Shown piece by piece: positions 46,136 through 58,635 of a stretch of DNA of 64,000 nucleotides; position 1 is the stretch's first letter, and every line of letters begins with the position of its first letter. The translations under genes were made by a program, and so were the position numbers. Below the pieces are notes generated by a model that saw nothing but the letters and a program-made list of their open reading frames with translations, had not been told where the DNA came from and ran no database searches. Source of the DNA: Saccopteryx bilineata (lineage: Eukaryota > Chordata > Mammalia > Chiroptera > Emballonuridae); the NCBI RefSeq assembly GCF_036850765.1, contig NC_089492.1, positions 203,266,276 through 203,330,275 of the forward strand, read 5' to 3'.

Positions 46136-46399
46136 TTTTCAACTTGGCGCTCATATGAATCTCTTTAAATCATACTTAGTCTCCAAATAGAAAAAACAAG
46201 GTCATAATTAACTAACATCATACAACCACGCTGTATGCACTAGAAAAATATACTAACCTCATCCCTAGAAAAGGTGGTAAAATTCTTGAGCAATGTTGAC
46301 TATTTTCCTTGATATCCCATAACTTAAATATTATGATGTAAAATCAATACATTTTATGTCACATGAACATAAGAGAGAAAACAAAAGGCTATCTGCATA

Positions 46400-47970
46400 T
46401 AGAGACACAAACATATTCAATAGTAAAATAAGGAGGTAATCTGTGCGACAGTTCCAGTCTATGCTTCTGTAACTGATCATGTGGTCTTAACTAGAATTTA
46501 TAATTACCTCCTTTCACTACCCATTCCATATTTCCTTAGCCTTCAACAAACATCTCAGGTGGTTATGATTCTTTACCTGACAGAGTGACACAAACCTTAA
46601 TTCCTTAAAGGACTGGGTCACTATTAATCCTCCCTGGATTGCATTGTTGTACCTTTCCATTGACCTTCTTATGGTAATGCTAAGAGATTTCCTAGGGTAT
46701 TACATTCCTACAAGGTATCTGGCCACCTAGCTGTTATTGTAATTGAGTCTTTAAAAGGTCTTTCCACACTTTAATCAAGCCAGATGTTTTAGAATGGTGG
46801 TAAACATGGTAAGATCAGTGAATTCAATAAACATTGGCCCATTACAGCAGTTCATTTGCTGTGAAGTGAATTTCTTGATCAGAAGCAATGCTATGTGGAA
46901 TGCCATGATGGCAGATAAGGCTTTCTTACAAGTCCACAGATGGTAATTTTGGCAAAATCATTGCATTCAAGGAAGGCAAACTTATGCCCAGAGTAATTTT
47001 CTATTCCAGTATAAACAAAATGATACCCTTTTCATGATTAAAACAGTCTAATGTAATCAACCTTCTACTAGTTAGCTAACTTATCACTACAGGAAAGAGT
47101 GCTATGCTGGGGCTTTAGTATTGGTCTCTGTTATTTGCAGGTTAGGCACTTAGCAGTGGCAGTGGCCAAATCACTTTTGATGAAGTTCATATTTTTGAAC
47201 CCCTGTATAACCTCCACTCCTACCAACATGGCCATTGCGTTTATGAATCAATTATGTGATGACAGGGATGGCTGGGGAAAGAGACTTAATATCCACAGAA
47301 TGGGGCCCTGGCTGGTTGGCTCAGTGGTAGAGCGTCGGCCTGGCATGCAGGAGTCCTGGGTTCGATTCCCGGCCAGGGCACACAGGAGAAGCATCCATCT
47401 GCTTCTCCACCCCTCCCCCCTCCTTCCTCTCTGTTTCTCTTTTCCCCTCCCACAGCCAAAGCTCCATTGGAGCAAAGTTGGCTCGGGCACTGAGTATGGC
47501 TCTGTGGCCTCTGCCTCAGATGCTAGAATGGCTCTGGTTACAACAGAGCAACGCCCCAGGTGGGCAGAGCATTGCCCCCTGGTGGGCATGCCAGGTGGAT
47601 CCCGGTCGGGCACATGCAGGAGTCTATCTGACTGCTTCCTTGTTTCCAACTTCAGAAAAATACAAAAAAAAAATATTTACAGAATGTGTCATCCTATCAA
47701 CTGGATATTAAAATTCTTCTCTGCTGAGATCACAATTTAGTGAAGATTGTCTTGGCATACAAATATCTTCACTTTTTTTTTTACCTGTTCAGAAAGATCT
47801 ATAGATATACATCTTCTGTAAATTTTTTCTCACCAATTTTTTAATCATGTTCCTTCCATGTTGCTGATTGTCCATCTCATTGACTACAGCCCATAAATCA
47901 TTATATAATCCTGTCTGTTTATTTATTTTTCGAAGACAAATGAACAACCAGGTACACTGTTCAATAAATG
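46400..47970 (-). pseudogene. ERVL internal sequence, pol region remnant, minus strand
   Basis: Reverse-complement ERVL pol-type sequence (RNase H to integrase region by family recognition), highly decayed with no long open frame. Landmarks: 'GATCAGAAGCAATGCTATGT', 'AGATGGTAATTTTGGCAAAA', 'CTATTCCAGTATAAACAAAA', 'ACATGGCCATTGCGTTTATG'. A SINE at 47303-47674 interrupts it. Together with the LTR at 45502 it forms the 3' part of a provirus; the 5' part is not in place. An old fossil without coding capacity. Confidence 0.78.
47303..47674 (+). mobile_element. Bat SINE (Rhin-1-like), short form
   Basis: Near-consensus head, single-unit body without the internal duplication. Duplication ATCCACAGAATG (47291-47302) versus ATTTACAGAATG (47675-47686). 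It sits in ERVL sequence. Confidence 0.92.
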
Positions 47971-47974
47971 TTGG

Positions 47975-48335
47975 CATTAAGAAAATAAATGAACCCCACT
48001 CCCTTGTGCCTCGTTGATGGCATTGTAAATTGGTACCACCACTATGGAAAATAGCATAGAAGTTTCTCAAAAAATCAAAAATAGAGCTACCATATGACCC
48101 AGGAATTTCATTTTTGTATTTTAATTCAAAGAAATTCAAAACTCTAATTCAAAAAGATGTATGCATCTAATGTTCATTGCAGCATTTATACAATAGCCAA
48201 AATATGACTGCAACCTTGTATCCATCAAATGGCAAATGGAAAAAAACAGTGGTACCTATAGACAATGGAACATTACTTGGTCATAAAAAAGAACAAAAAC
48301 TTGTCATTTGCAACATATATGCTGTTTGAAAAGTA
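47975..48335 (+). mobile_element. Old L1 ORF2 C-terminal fragment
   Basis: 'GGCATTGTAAATTGGTACCA', 'CCATATGACCCAGGAATTTC' and 'GTTCATTGCAGCATTTATAC' are forward-strand late ORF2/3' L1 strings, with many stops. Confidence 0.78.
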
Positions 48336-48876
48336 TGTACTATAAAAGTATAATTTGCTAACTTATTTATATATAAGATTTTTCAATTAATTTTAATAGC
48401 CAATATTGCTAGGCCTGGAGTATAGTTTAAGAGAGCAAAAGTAAACACAACTGTAGAATCAGAAGTCCAGAATTCTAGATGAGTGATAATATGGACTTGG
48501 ACTAGAAATGGTGACATTTTGTCTGACCATAAATGTAATTCAAATTTAGAGCTGGTATGTTTTGCCATTGGACTGAGTTTGAGGCTATAGAGGAAAACAG
48601 AAAATAAGATGAATTAAAGAAGTTATTATTTATTGAAACAGGAGAGACTATAAGAGGGTCAGGTTTTTAAACACAGAAGGGAAAATCAAGAGTTCTGGTT
48701 TGGACATGTTAAGCTTGTGATATCAGACACAGAGGCAAAGATGTCAAACAGTCAATTAAATTTAAAAGCTTGAAGTTCAGGAGTAAAGACAGAGCTGAAG
48801 GGACAAATTTGGACATTATTAATATACATTCACTACAGCCAAGGAACTGGGGAGTGGATTAAGAAAAACTACTTCA
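48336..48876. other. Unassigned stretch
   Basis: No gene or repeat recognised. Confidence 0.4.
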
Positions 48877-49101
48877 CCCCAGCCAGATTGCTCACTGGAT
48901 AGAGTATCATCCTGGTGCACGAAAGTCCCGAGTTCAATCCTCTGATCAGGGCATGTAGGAAAATCAATCAGTGAATGTGCAGATAAATGGGGCAACTAGG
49001 TGGATGAATGAGTTGATGCTTTTCTCTCTCACTCTCTCTCTCTCTCTCTCTCCCTTCCTCTATCTCTTTCCCTCCCAAATCAATGGGAAAAAAACTTTTT
49101 A
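48877..49101 (+). mobile_element. Short tRNA-type bat SINE (VES-like)
   Basis: CAGCCAGATTGCTCACTGGA head, GAGTTCAATCC B-box-like motif, a linking region with AATCAATCAGTGAATG, a CT tract and an A-rich end. A different, shorter family from the ~400-bp SINE. Confidence 0.8.
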
Positions 49102-50060
49102 AAAGAAATAATAACTCAAGAACTGAGAAGTTATGATATTTAGAAACAAAAATACAGAGAATACTGAATCAGAAACTGAAGGGAAAAAAAAAGACTTGCC
49201 AGTAAGATAAAGCAAAACCAGAGTGATAACAAAAGCAGCCAGAAAAATAAAATGCTTCAGAAGGAAGGGGTGATTATCTCTGACAAATATTGAAGATGAA
49301 GATGAAGATGAAGATAAAGACTTGTCCACTTGATATTTCACCATGGAGGAGGTCTCAAGAGGAACTGATTGTATAGTATGCTTGAAATTGAGATATGGAA
49401 GACGGTTAGTCACCAGTAAGAAATATCCAGGCTGAGGTGAAATGACTGACAAGACTTTGAATATGAGGTCACAGATCTGACAGGCCAGGCCCTTAGATGG
49501 TTGTCTACTGAATACTAAAGGTCTCAAGACTACTAAGAAGAGCAGTCATAAAATGGGGAATAATCTGGTGCTAAAATGGTTAGTGAATGAAATGATTCAG
49601 GGCCCATGGAATAAGGGGGGGAGGGTTAGTGAGTGGTATGATCTAATGACATGTGCTTCAAAGGCACATCATGGGTTTTGTGGGTGATTTTGTTATTTTG
49701 TTTTTTATGGCATGGGTACTAGGATGTAGCTAAAAAAAATGCATAAATGTTGTAGGAGTAATTATGAAGAGCAAAACAGATAACTAATCTACCTCACTTC
49801 CCGCTCTGTGGAAATAAGTAGAGAAAAATATAGAATCACCACTAGAGGAAGCTGCTGGCATACCATGGAAGTAAATGAACAGCCACTCATCAGCTTTGGT
49901 TCTCTGGCATACCCCATCAGCACATTATTACCCAACTCATGATGATTTGTGAGGCTTAATTGAAATAATGAGTATATAAGAGGTTTATCACATATCAAAC
50001 TCAGCACAATCATTAAAAATTGGTAACTTAATTAACTTAAAAAAATTAAAATAAAAGATT
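49102..50060. other. Unassigned stretch
   Basis: No gene. Contains a short GAAGAT repeat at about 49293-49318. Confidence 0.4.
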
Positions 50061-50062
50061 CT

Positions 50063-50500
50063 AAGATGGTGATGGAGTAGGTGGATGTTCCAACTACCAC
50101 CTCCCAGGACCAAACTGGAGTTATAAATAAACTTAAAAACAATGCTTCTGAAAAATCAAGTTTGAACTAAATAGTAAGAAGTCCATAACCAAGAAGTCAC
50201 AGAAGCCACATGGAGACTGTTGGAAGTGCAGAAATGCAAAAAGGGCTGCCCCCATATCTGGGAGCGAATGGCGGGCTAAAGGTCCAGAGGAACTCTTAGC
50301 TGTGGGGAGTTTTGCACTGAGAGGTGATCTAAGCCCCAGGCTAGGCACCCCAGCCTAGAGCACCAGAGCCTAGAAGTGGTGTCCACATAGCATTTACAGA
50401 GAAAAGTGGTGAGATTTCACTGAGAAAGAGACAGGAGTTCTCAGAGATGCAGACACCCTCTTAAAGATCCAACAAAAAAAAATCTATTCAAAGCCACTTA
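50063..50500 (+). mobile_element. Old L1 5'UTR-like fragment
   Basis: 'AAGATGGTGATGGAGTAGGT', 'CAACTACCACCTCCCAGGAC' and the following GC-richer text look like an old L1 5' end. No ORF1 follows, so only the head is present or the remainder has been lost. Confidence 0.55.
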
Positions 50501-50837
50501 CCCTGGGTTTTGGATACCTTGCTTTGTGTTGGTATAAATTTAAATGAGTGTGACTCCCTGGGCCAGGCTGTGGGAGAGGCAGCAGCCATCATCACAAAAC
50601 TGATGTTGGCACCGTCATTGCTGCAGACTTTCACTTTGGGATCTGGCTGCAGCTGTTCAAGTTTTACATGTGCGTGTCCTTCTGGGTGGGCATAATGTAT
50701 ACATTATGTAGTTAATGGTGTCACCCAAACTCCAAGACTTTAAAACCCCTAGACCTTCAGTGTACCTCTATTTGAGTTTTGGCCATTTTTCTATTATTAA
50801 TTTTAATTTATTGTGTTTACATGAATTCTTGCCACTT
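50501..50837. other. Unassigned stretch
   Basis: No recognisable feature before the L1 3' end. Confidence 0.4.
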
Positions 50838-51072
50838 TTTAAATTAATTTTAATGGGGTGACATTAATAAATCAAGGTACATATGTTCAAAGAAAACATC
50901 TCCAGGTTATCTTGTCATTCAATTATGTTTCATATCCATCACCCAAAGTCAAATTGTCCTCCATCACCTTCTATCTGGTTTTGTGCCCCTGCCCTCCCCC
51001 CTCTCAATCACTCTCCTCCCTACCCCCACCCCATAACCGCCACATTCTTGTCCCTGTCTCTTAGTCTCGTTT

Positions 51073-54000
51073 TTATGTCCCACTTATGTATGGAATTGTG
51101 CAGTTCTTAGTTTTTTCTGATTTACTTATTTCACTCTGTATAATGTTATCAAGATCCATCTATTTTGTTGTAAATTATCCGATGTCATAATTTCTTATGC
51201 CTGAGTAGTATTTCATAGTACAGTGGTAGTCAACCTGGTCCCTATCGCCCACTAGTGGGTGTTCCAGCTTTCATGGTGGGCGGTAGCGGAGCAACTAAAG
51301 TATAAATAAAAAGATAGATTTAACTATAATTGTTGTTAAAACAATTGTTGTTTTATAAAAATTTATTCTGAAAAACTTAGCAAAAATCCAACATAAAGTA
51401 CTTAGTAAGTAATTATTATTATATGCTTTAACTTGCTGTAACTCTGCTTTATAAATTTTATAAAGTTACTTCCCTACTTTATAAATCACCAATGCTGTGG
51501 AACCGGTGAGCGGTTAGAAAATTTTATTACTAAGAGAGATACAAAAGTGGGCAGTAGGTATAAAAAGGTTGACTACCCCTGCCATAGTATGTATGTACCA
51601 CATCTTCTTTATCTAGTCATCTACTTAAGGGCTTTTTGTTTGATTCCATGTCTTGTCCACTATGAACAATGCTGCAGTGAACATGGGGCTGCATGTGTCT
51701 TTACTTAACAATGTTTTTGAGTTTTGGGGGTATATAACCAGTAGGGAAATTGCTGGGTCATATGGTAGTTCTGTTTTTAGATTTTTGAGGAACAACCATA
51801 CTTTCTTCCATAATGGTTGTATTACTTTACATTCCCACCAACAGTGGATGAGGGTTCCTTTTTCTCCACGGCCTCTCCAATGCTTGCTATTACCTGTCTT
51901 GTTGATAATAGCTAATCTAACAGGTGTGAGGGTATCTCATTGCTTTTGATTTGCATTTCTCTAATAACTAATGAAGATGAGCATCTTTTCATATATCTGT
52001 TGGCCATTTGTATTTTTTCCTGGGATAAGTGTCTGTTCATCTCCTCTTCCTATTTTTTATTGGATTGTTTGTTTGTTGTTGCGTTTTATGAGTTCTTTGT
52101 ATATTTTGGATATTAGGCCCTTATCTGAGCTGTTGTTTGAAAATATCCATCTCCCATTTAGTTGGCTGTCTGTTGATTTTGTTATCAGTTTCTCTTGCTG
52201 TGCAAAAACTTCTTAGTTTGATGTGGTCCCATTCATTTATCATTGCCTTCACTTCCCTTGCCTTTGGAGTCAAATTCATAAAATGCTCTTTAAAACCCAG
52301 GTCCATAAGTTTAGTTCCTATGTTTTCTTCTATATACTTTATTGTTTCAGGTCTTATATTTAGGTCTTTGATCCATTTTGAATTAATTTTACTACCAGGG
52401 GACAAATAGTAGTTGAGTTTTATTCTTTTGCATGTGGCCTTCCAGTTTGCCCAGCACCATTTGTTGAAGAGGCTTTCTTTTCTCCATTGTGTGTTGTTGG
52501 TCCCTTTATCAAAAATTATTTGACCATATATATGTGGTTTTATTTCTGGGCTTTCTATTCTGTTCCATTGGTCTGAATGTCTATTTTCTGCCAAACCATG
52601 CTGTTTTGATTGTCATGGTTCTATAATATAATTTGAAGTCAGGTATTATAATGCTCCCAGCTTCATTCTTTTTCTTTCGGATTGCTTTGGCTATTTGGGG
52701 TTTTTTATAGTTCCATATAAATCTGATGATTTTTTGTTCCATTTCTTTAAAAAATGTCATTGGAATTTTGATGGGAATTGCATTAATTTTGTATATTGCT
52801 TTGGGAAATACAGTCATTTTGATTAAATTTATTCTTCCTATCCAAGAACAAGAAATATTTTTTCATTTCATTGTATCTTTTTCAATTTCCCTTAACAAAG
52901 CTTTGTAGTTTTCATTATATAGGTCCTTTACATTCTTTGTTATGTTTATTCCTAGGTATTTTGTTGTTGTTGTTGCAACCATAAAAGGGATTTTTTTTTT
53001 AGTTTGTTTTCTAATGTTTTGTTGGCATATAGAAAGGCTATAGACTTTTGTATATTAATTTTGTATCCGGTGACCTTACTGTATTGGTTTATTGTTTCTA
53101 GTAATCTTTTTTGTGCAGTCTTAGGGGTTTTCGATGTATAGGATCATATCATCTGCAAAAAGTGAAACCTTTACTTCTTCTTTTCTAATATGAATGCATT
53201 TTTTTTATTTATCTTGTCTGATTGCTCTGGCTAGAACTTCTAGCACCATGTTAAATAAGTGTTGAGAGAGTGGACAACCCTGTCTTGTTCCTGATTTAAG
53301 GGGGAAAGTCCTCAGTTTTATGCCATTTAATATGATGTTAGCTGATGGTTTATCATAAATGGCCTTTATTATGTTGAGATAATTTCTTCCTATACCCATT
53401 TTGTTGAGAGTTTTAAACATAAAATTGTGTTGTATTTTATTGAATACCTTTATCTGCATCTATTGATAAGATCATGTGGTTTTTGTTCTTTGTTTTGTTG
53501 ATATAGTGTATTACGTTAATCGTTTTTACATATGTTGAACCATCCTTGAGATTCTGGGATGAATCCCACTTGATCATGATGTATTATTTTTTTAATATGT
53601 TGTTGTATTCGATTTGCTAGTATTTTGTTTAGTATTTTAGCATCTGTATTCATTAGAGATATTGGTCTGTAGTTTTCTTTTTTTGTGCCGTCCTTGCCAG
53701 GTTTCGGTATGAGGGTTATGTAAGCCTCATAAAATGTGTTTGGAAGTATTGCTTCTTCTTCAATTTTTTGAAAGACTTTGAGTAGAATAGGAAAGATGTC
53801 TTCTTTGAATGTTTGATACAATTCACTAGTATAGCTGTCTGACCATGGACTTTTATTTTTGGGGAGCTTTCTAATAGTTTTTTCTATTTCCTCCCTGCTT
53901 TATGGGTCTGTTTAGGCTTTCTGCTTCTTCAAGACTCAGTCTAGGAAGGTTGTATTGTTCTAGGAATTTATCCATTTCTTCTTGATTGTTGAATTTGGTG

Positions 54001-55251
54001 GCATATAGTTTTTCATAGTATTCTACAATAATTCTTTGTATATCTACAGTGTCCATAGTGATTTCTCCTGTTTCATTTTGGATTTTGTTTATAAGAGTCT
54101 TTTGTCTTTTTTCCTTGGTGAGTCTTACCAAGGGTTTGTCAATTTTGTTGATCTTTTCAAAGAACCAGCTCCTTGTTTTATTAATATTTTTATAGTTTTT
54201 CTGTTCTCTATTTCATTTATTTCTGCTCTGATTTTTATTATCTCCTTTCTTTGGCTGGTTTTGGGTTGTCTTTGTTCTTCTTTTTCTAGTTCCTTAAGAT
54301 GTGAAATTAAGTGGTTTACTTGGGCTCTCTCTTGTTTGTTCATATAGGCCTGTAGTGATATGAACTTCCCTCTTATTACTGCTTTTGCAGCATCCCAGAG
54401 ATTCTGATAAGTGTTATTTTCATTTGTCTGTATGTATCTTTTGATCTCTGAGCTTATTTCTTCCTTGACCCACTCATTTTTTAAAAGTATGTTGTTTAGT
54501 TTCCACATTTTTGTGTGTTTGTTTACCTCTTTTTGCAGTTGAATTCTAGTTTCAAGGCCTTATAATCAGAAAATATGCTTGGTACAATTTCAATTTCTCT
54601 GAATTTGCTGATGTTATTTTTGTGGCCCAACATATGGTCAATTCTTGAGAATGTTCCATGTACACTAGAGAAAAATGTGTACTCTGTCACTTTGGGATGA
54701 AATGTCCTGTAGATATCTATCATATCCAATTGCTCTAGTGTTTCATTTAAGGCCAATATGTCTTTATTGATTTTCTGTTTGGATGAACGATCTAGAGCCA
54801 TCAGAGGTGTATTGAGGTCTCCAAGTATGATTCTATTTTTGCCAGTTTTTGTTTTTAGATCAGTCAGTAGCTGTCTTATATATTTTGGTGCTCCTTGGTT
54901 TGGTGCATATATATTAAGAAGTGTTATGTCTTCTTGATTCAGTGTCCCCTTAATCATTTTGAAATGACCATTTTTGTCTCTGATTATTTTGCTGTCTTGT
55001 ATTCAGCATTGTTAGATATGAGTATTGCTACACCTGCTTTTTTTATGGACGTTATTTGCTTGGAGTATTGTTTTCCAGCCTTTCATTTTGAATTTGTTTT
55101 TATCCTTGTAGCTTATGTGTATTTTTAGTAAGCAGCATACAGTTGGATTTTCTTTTTTAATCCATTCTGCTACTCTGTGTCTTTTTATTGGAGGGTTCAA
55201 TGCATTTACATTTAGTGTAATTATTGACACTTGAGGGTTTTCTATAGCCAT
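51073..55251 (-). pseudogene. L1 ORF2, minus strand, multiple frame breaks
   Basis: It starts [19 protein letters not shown] at 55251. Endonuclease, reverse transcriptase and C-terminal parts are recognisable in order. Frames break repeatedly (near 55010, 54520, 54125, 53870, 53515, 53200), and a hAT MITE interrupts the C-terminus. The C-terminal part at 52121-52594 stays open. Confidence 0.9.
51221..51581. mobile_element. hAT MITE inside the L1
   Basis: 361 bp with ends CAGTGGTAGTCAACC and GGTTGACTACCCCTG and 8-bp duplications TCATAGTA (51213-51220) and CCATAGTA (51582-51589). Non-coding, AT-rich interior. Confidence 0.88.
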
Positions 55252-56156
55252 TTTATATATTACTTTCTGTTAATTTTGTATTTGTTTGATTCTTCTCTTT
55301 TGTTTTTCTATCATTTGTTTTTGTTTGGTTGTATTCCATACTTCTTTCCTCTGTTACTTCTTTTTTCAAGTCATGTACTTCTGTGGTGGTTTATTCACGG
55401 GTGGTTACCATTAAGTAATGAAAAGGGTACCTACCATGTTCATTGTAGTATACTATCTTATGAGTGCTTCTGTACTCCATCCTCCTTTGTTACAGTTAAT
55501 ATTCATCCTCTCCCTTTTTTTTTATTGTTGTCACAGTTTAAATTTGATTTTATTGTGTTCTTGGTGGAGCTTTTACTTGTGGTTTTGTTTTGTTTTGTTC
55601 TTTGTATCTGGTTGGAAACCCCCCTTTAGTATTTCCTGAAGTGGGGGTTTTCTGGTGAAAAATTCCCTCATCTTTTCTGTATCTATGAATGTTTTTATTT
55701 CTCCTTTGTATTTGAAGGATAGTTTTGATGGGCATAGTATTCTTGGCTGGAGGTTTCTCTCTTCCAGAACTTTAAATATTGGGGTCCACTCTCATCGAGA
55801 TTGTAGAGTTTCTGCTGAGAAAGCTGATGATAATCTAACAGGCCTTCATTTATATGTTGTATTCTTCTTTTCCCTGGCTGCCTTGAGTATTTTTTCTTTG
55901 TCATTTGTTTGTGTCAGTTTCATTATGATGTGCCTTGGAGTTGGTTTGTTAGGGTTAAGATAACTCAGTGTTCTGTTTGCCTCTTTAATTCAAGGCTTTA
56001 GTTCTTTCCACAAACTTTGGAAGTTCTCATCTATTATTTGTTTGAATATGTTCTCCATTCCATTTTCTATCTCTTCTCCTTCTGATATACCTACTATTTT
56101 TATGTTACTCTTTTTGATGGAGTCAGACAATTTCTGTAGTGCTTTCTCATTTTTTT

Positions 56157-56502
56157 TTTTGTATTTTTCTTAAGTTGGAAACAGGGAGGCAGTCAAACAG
56201 ACTCCCACATGCGCCTGACCGGGATCCACCTGGCATGCCCACCAGGTGGTGATGCTCTACCCATCTGGGCCGTCACTCTGCCACAATCAGAGCCACTCTA
56301 GTGCCTGAGGGAGAGGCTACAGACCCATCCTCAGTGCCTGGGCAAACTTTGCTTCAATGGAGCCTTGGCTGCGGGAGGGGAAGGAGAGGGGGAGGGGTGG
56401 AGAAGCAGATAGGCACTTCTCCTGTGTGCACTGGCTGGGAATCGAACCCAGGACTCCTGCATACCAGGTCAACGCTCTACCACTAATTCAACTGGCTAGG
56501 GC
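56157..56502 (-). mobile_element. Bat SINE (Rhin-1-like), minus strand
   Basis: Reverse complement of the 400-bp-type SINE: AAAAATAC tail side at the left, B-box complement GGGAATCGAACCC and A-box complement near 56480. Duplication CTTTCTCATTTTTTT at 56142-56156 and 56503-56517. Confidence 0.92.
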
Positions 56503-56524
56503 CTTTCTCATTTTTTTAAAATTC

Positions 56525-56618
56525 TTGAGTCTCTCTCTTTTCTCTGTTGTGTCTCAAGTTGCCTGTCTTCTTGAGTCTCTCTCTTTTCTCTCTGTTGTGT
56601 CTCAAGTTGCCTGTCTTC
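56525..56618 (-). repeat. Tandem duplication in the L1 ORF1 coiled coil
   Basis: Two adjacent units (56525-56570, 46 nt; 56571-56618, 48 nt) begin TTGAGTCTCTCTCTTTTCTC and end CTGTCTTC. The plus-strand L1s have one unit. The 2-nt difference is a CT slip. Confidence 0.9.
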
Positions 56619-58258
56619 TATGTCACTAATCTTCTCTTCTATCTGGCCTGTTTCTATTAGCTAAGCTTGTTACCTCATTTTTCAGTTCACGAATTGAGTT
56701 TTTCATCTATGTTTGATTTGTTTTCATAGTTTCAATTTCCTTGGTAATATATTCTTTGTGTTTGTTGAGTTGTTTTTTGAGCTCCCTAAATTGCCTTTCT
56801 GTGTTTTCTTGTATATGTCTGAGTATTTTTATGATTTCTATTTTAAATTCTCTATCATTTAACTCCAAGGTTTCCAATCTATTAAAATTGCTTTTATATA
56901 TTTTTTCCTCATGTATCTGTGCTACATCTCTGTCTTTTGTATCCATGATATTTGATTTCCTTTTCCTTAATGGCATCTGAGGGTGATTCTGTTAATAACA
57001 CTAATGAGAATTAATAAAGAATAAAAAGTAAAAAAATAGACAATGAATAAAAATAATTTTAAAAATTATTATTTTTTTCTTTGAGAAAACACCATGAAAA
57101 ACTGAGAATTATATTATGCTAAATGAAACAAAAACTACCTATAACAGAGGGCCTGTGTTGGAGAGAAGTGACAAAGGGACCAAAAATAAAGTAGGGTCCC
57201 ACAAAATGCAAAAAAGGAAAAAATTTGGATCAAGAATAAAATAACTTGCTTGTAAATGATGGTCGAATGAGAGATATAGTGAAAGAGATAAGAAGAAAAC
57301 AAGTAAAATTATTGTACTAAGTGGAACAAAAACTACATAGAATGGAGAGCTGGGGTTGGGAGGAATGCTAATGAGTTAAGAAGTGAAGTAAAAAGTTTGA
57401 ATCTCAAATAAAATAATTTGTGAGTGAGGATCAAATGAGAGGAAAAGTAAAACAGAAAAGAAGTAACTAAGAGAGAGTGAAAAAAAGAAAAAAGAAGAAA
57501 AAGAAGAAAAGAAAAGTTAAAAAAAAGGAGAGTGTTACGTGTTTTGGAGTGTAACCCTCATAGAGAGAAAGAAAAAAGAAAAGAAAAAAAATGGGAAATG
57601 TAACACTTATGAGTATTATAGTTCAAGATGAAGGGAAAAGAATAAGACGAGCACAGGATAAAAGGACCAAGGTGGAAGAAGAAGAAAAAAATAAAGATAA
57701 GAAAATGTTAGAAACAAAAAAAAGTGGAAAAATTTATAAAGACTGTGGATTATTCTTGATTTTGAGAGGTTATCTTCTTCCTTTCTCTTTCTTCTCCTTC
57801 TTCCTGGTCACTGGCACTGTACGCCAGGCTCTACCCCTGTGTCACGCTTAGGTAGAGATTTGCAGTTGATGTGTCGCTATGGCGATGTCATATACTAAGC
57901 CTCAGTCTCATTGGTAGTCAGGGCTTGTTATCATTTGCAGTCTTCAACAATGGGACAGTCATTTTCCCAGAGCCTGTCTCCTAGTCTCTCCTTCCTGAAA
58001 TAGCAGCCTGGTGATCCAGCTATGACGTTGCCCCTGCCACTGCCTGGAGAGTAAGAGGCTCAAAGAGCTGGCAAATCCCCACTCTATCCCCACTCAGTTT
58101 AGAGCTCTGGGTAAGGCTCTGTCAGTCAGTGCCGCCAACGTAGTCAGGCAGGGCTGGGAACTAGTTGCTTTCAAGGTATCTTTCTATGAGCCTCCAGGCT
58201 TGTCTAGTATGCTTAGAATATGCTATTGTGCAGGTGAACATTAAAAAAGAATAAGGAA

Positions 58259-58620
58259 GGCCTTGGCCGGATGGCTCAGTGGTAGAGCATCAGCCTGATG
58301 TGCAGGAGTCCCAGGTTCAATTCCCAACCAGGGCACACAGGAGAAGCGCCCATCTGTTTCTCCACCCCTCCCCCTCTCCTTCCTCTCTGTCTCTCTCTTC
58401 CCCTCCCACAGCCAAGGCTCCATTGGAGCAAAGTTGGCCCAGGCGCTGAGGATGACTCTATGGCCTCTGCCTCAGGTGCTAGAATGGCTCTGGTTGCAAC
58501 AGAGCAATGCCCCAGATGGGCAGTGCATCGCCCCCTGGTGGGCATGCCGGGTGGATCCCACATGCGGGAGTCTGTCTGACTGCCTCCCCATTTCCAACTT
58601 CAGAAAAATCCAAAAAAAAA
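58259..58620 (+). mobile_element. Bat SINE (Rhin-1-like), short form
   Basis: Head GGATGGCTCAGTGGTAGAGC, B-box GGTTCAATTCCC, single-unit body, A tail. Duplication AAAAAGAATAAGGAA at 58244-58258 and 58621-58635. It sits just outside the 5' end of the minus-strand L1. Confidence 0.92.
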
Positions 58621-58635
58621 AAAAAGAATAAGGAA

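Larger units (their letters stand above)
55573..56976 (-). pseudogene. L1 ORF1, minus strand, interrupted
   Basis: Starts MPLRKRKSNIMDTKDRDVAQ at 56976. Stops and shifts follow after ~90 codons. A SINE (56157-56502) lies in it, and a coiled-coil segment is duplicated (56525-56618). Confidence 0.88.
50838..58225 (-). mobile_element. Near-full-length L1, minus strand, decayed, 5'-truncated
   Basis: Same L1 lineage as the two on the plus strand. 3' end near 50838, ORF2 51073-55251, ORF1 55573-56976, 5'UTR from 56977 to about 58225, where it stops inside the segment that forms the intron in the outer L1. It keeps the unspliced acceptor tract (near 58045). Hit by a hAT MITE (51221) and a SINE (56157). 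No clean target duplication was found at its ends. Confidence 0.88.

Noticed and set aside
50838..58258. Target-site duplication for the minus-strand L1
   Set aside because: I compared both flanks and found no matching string of useful length, so its ends are given as approximate.
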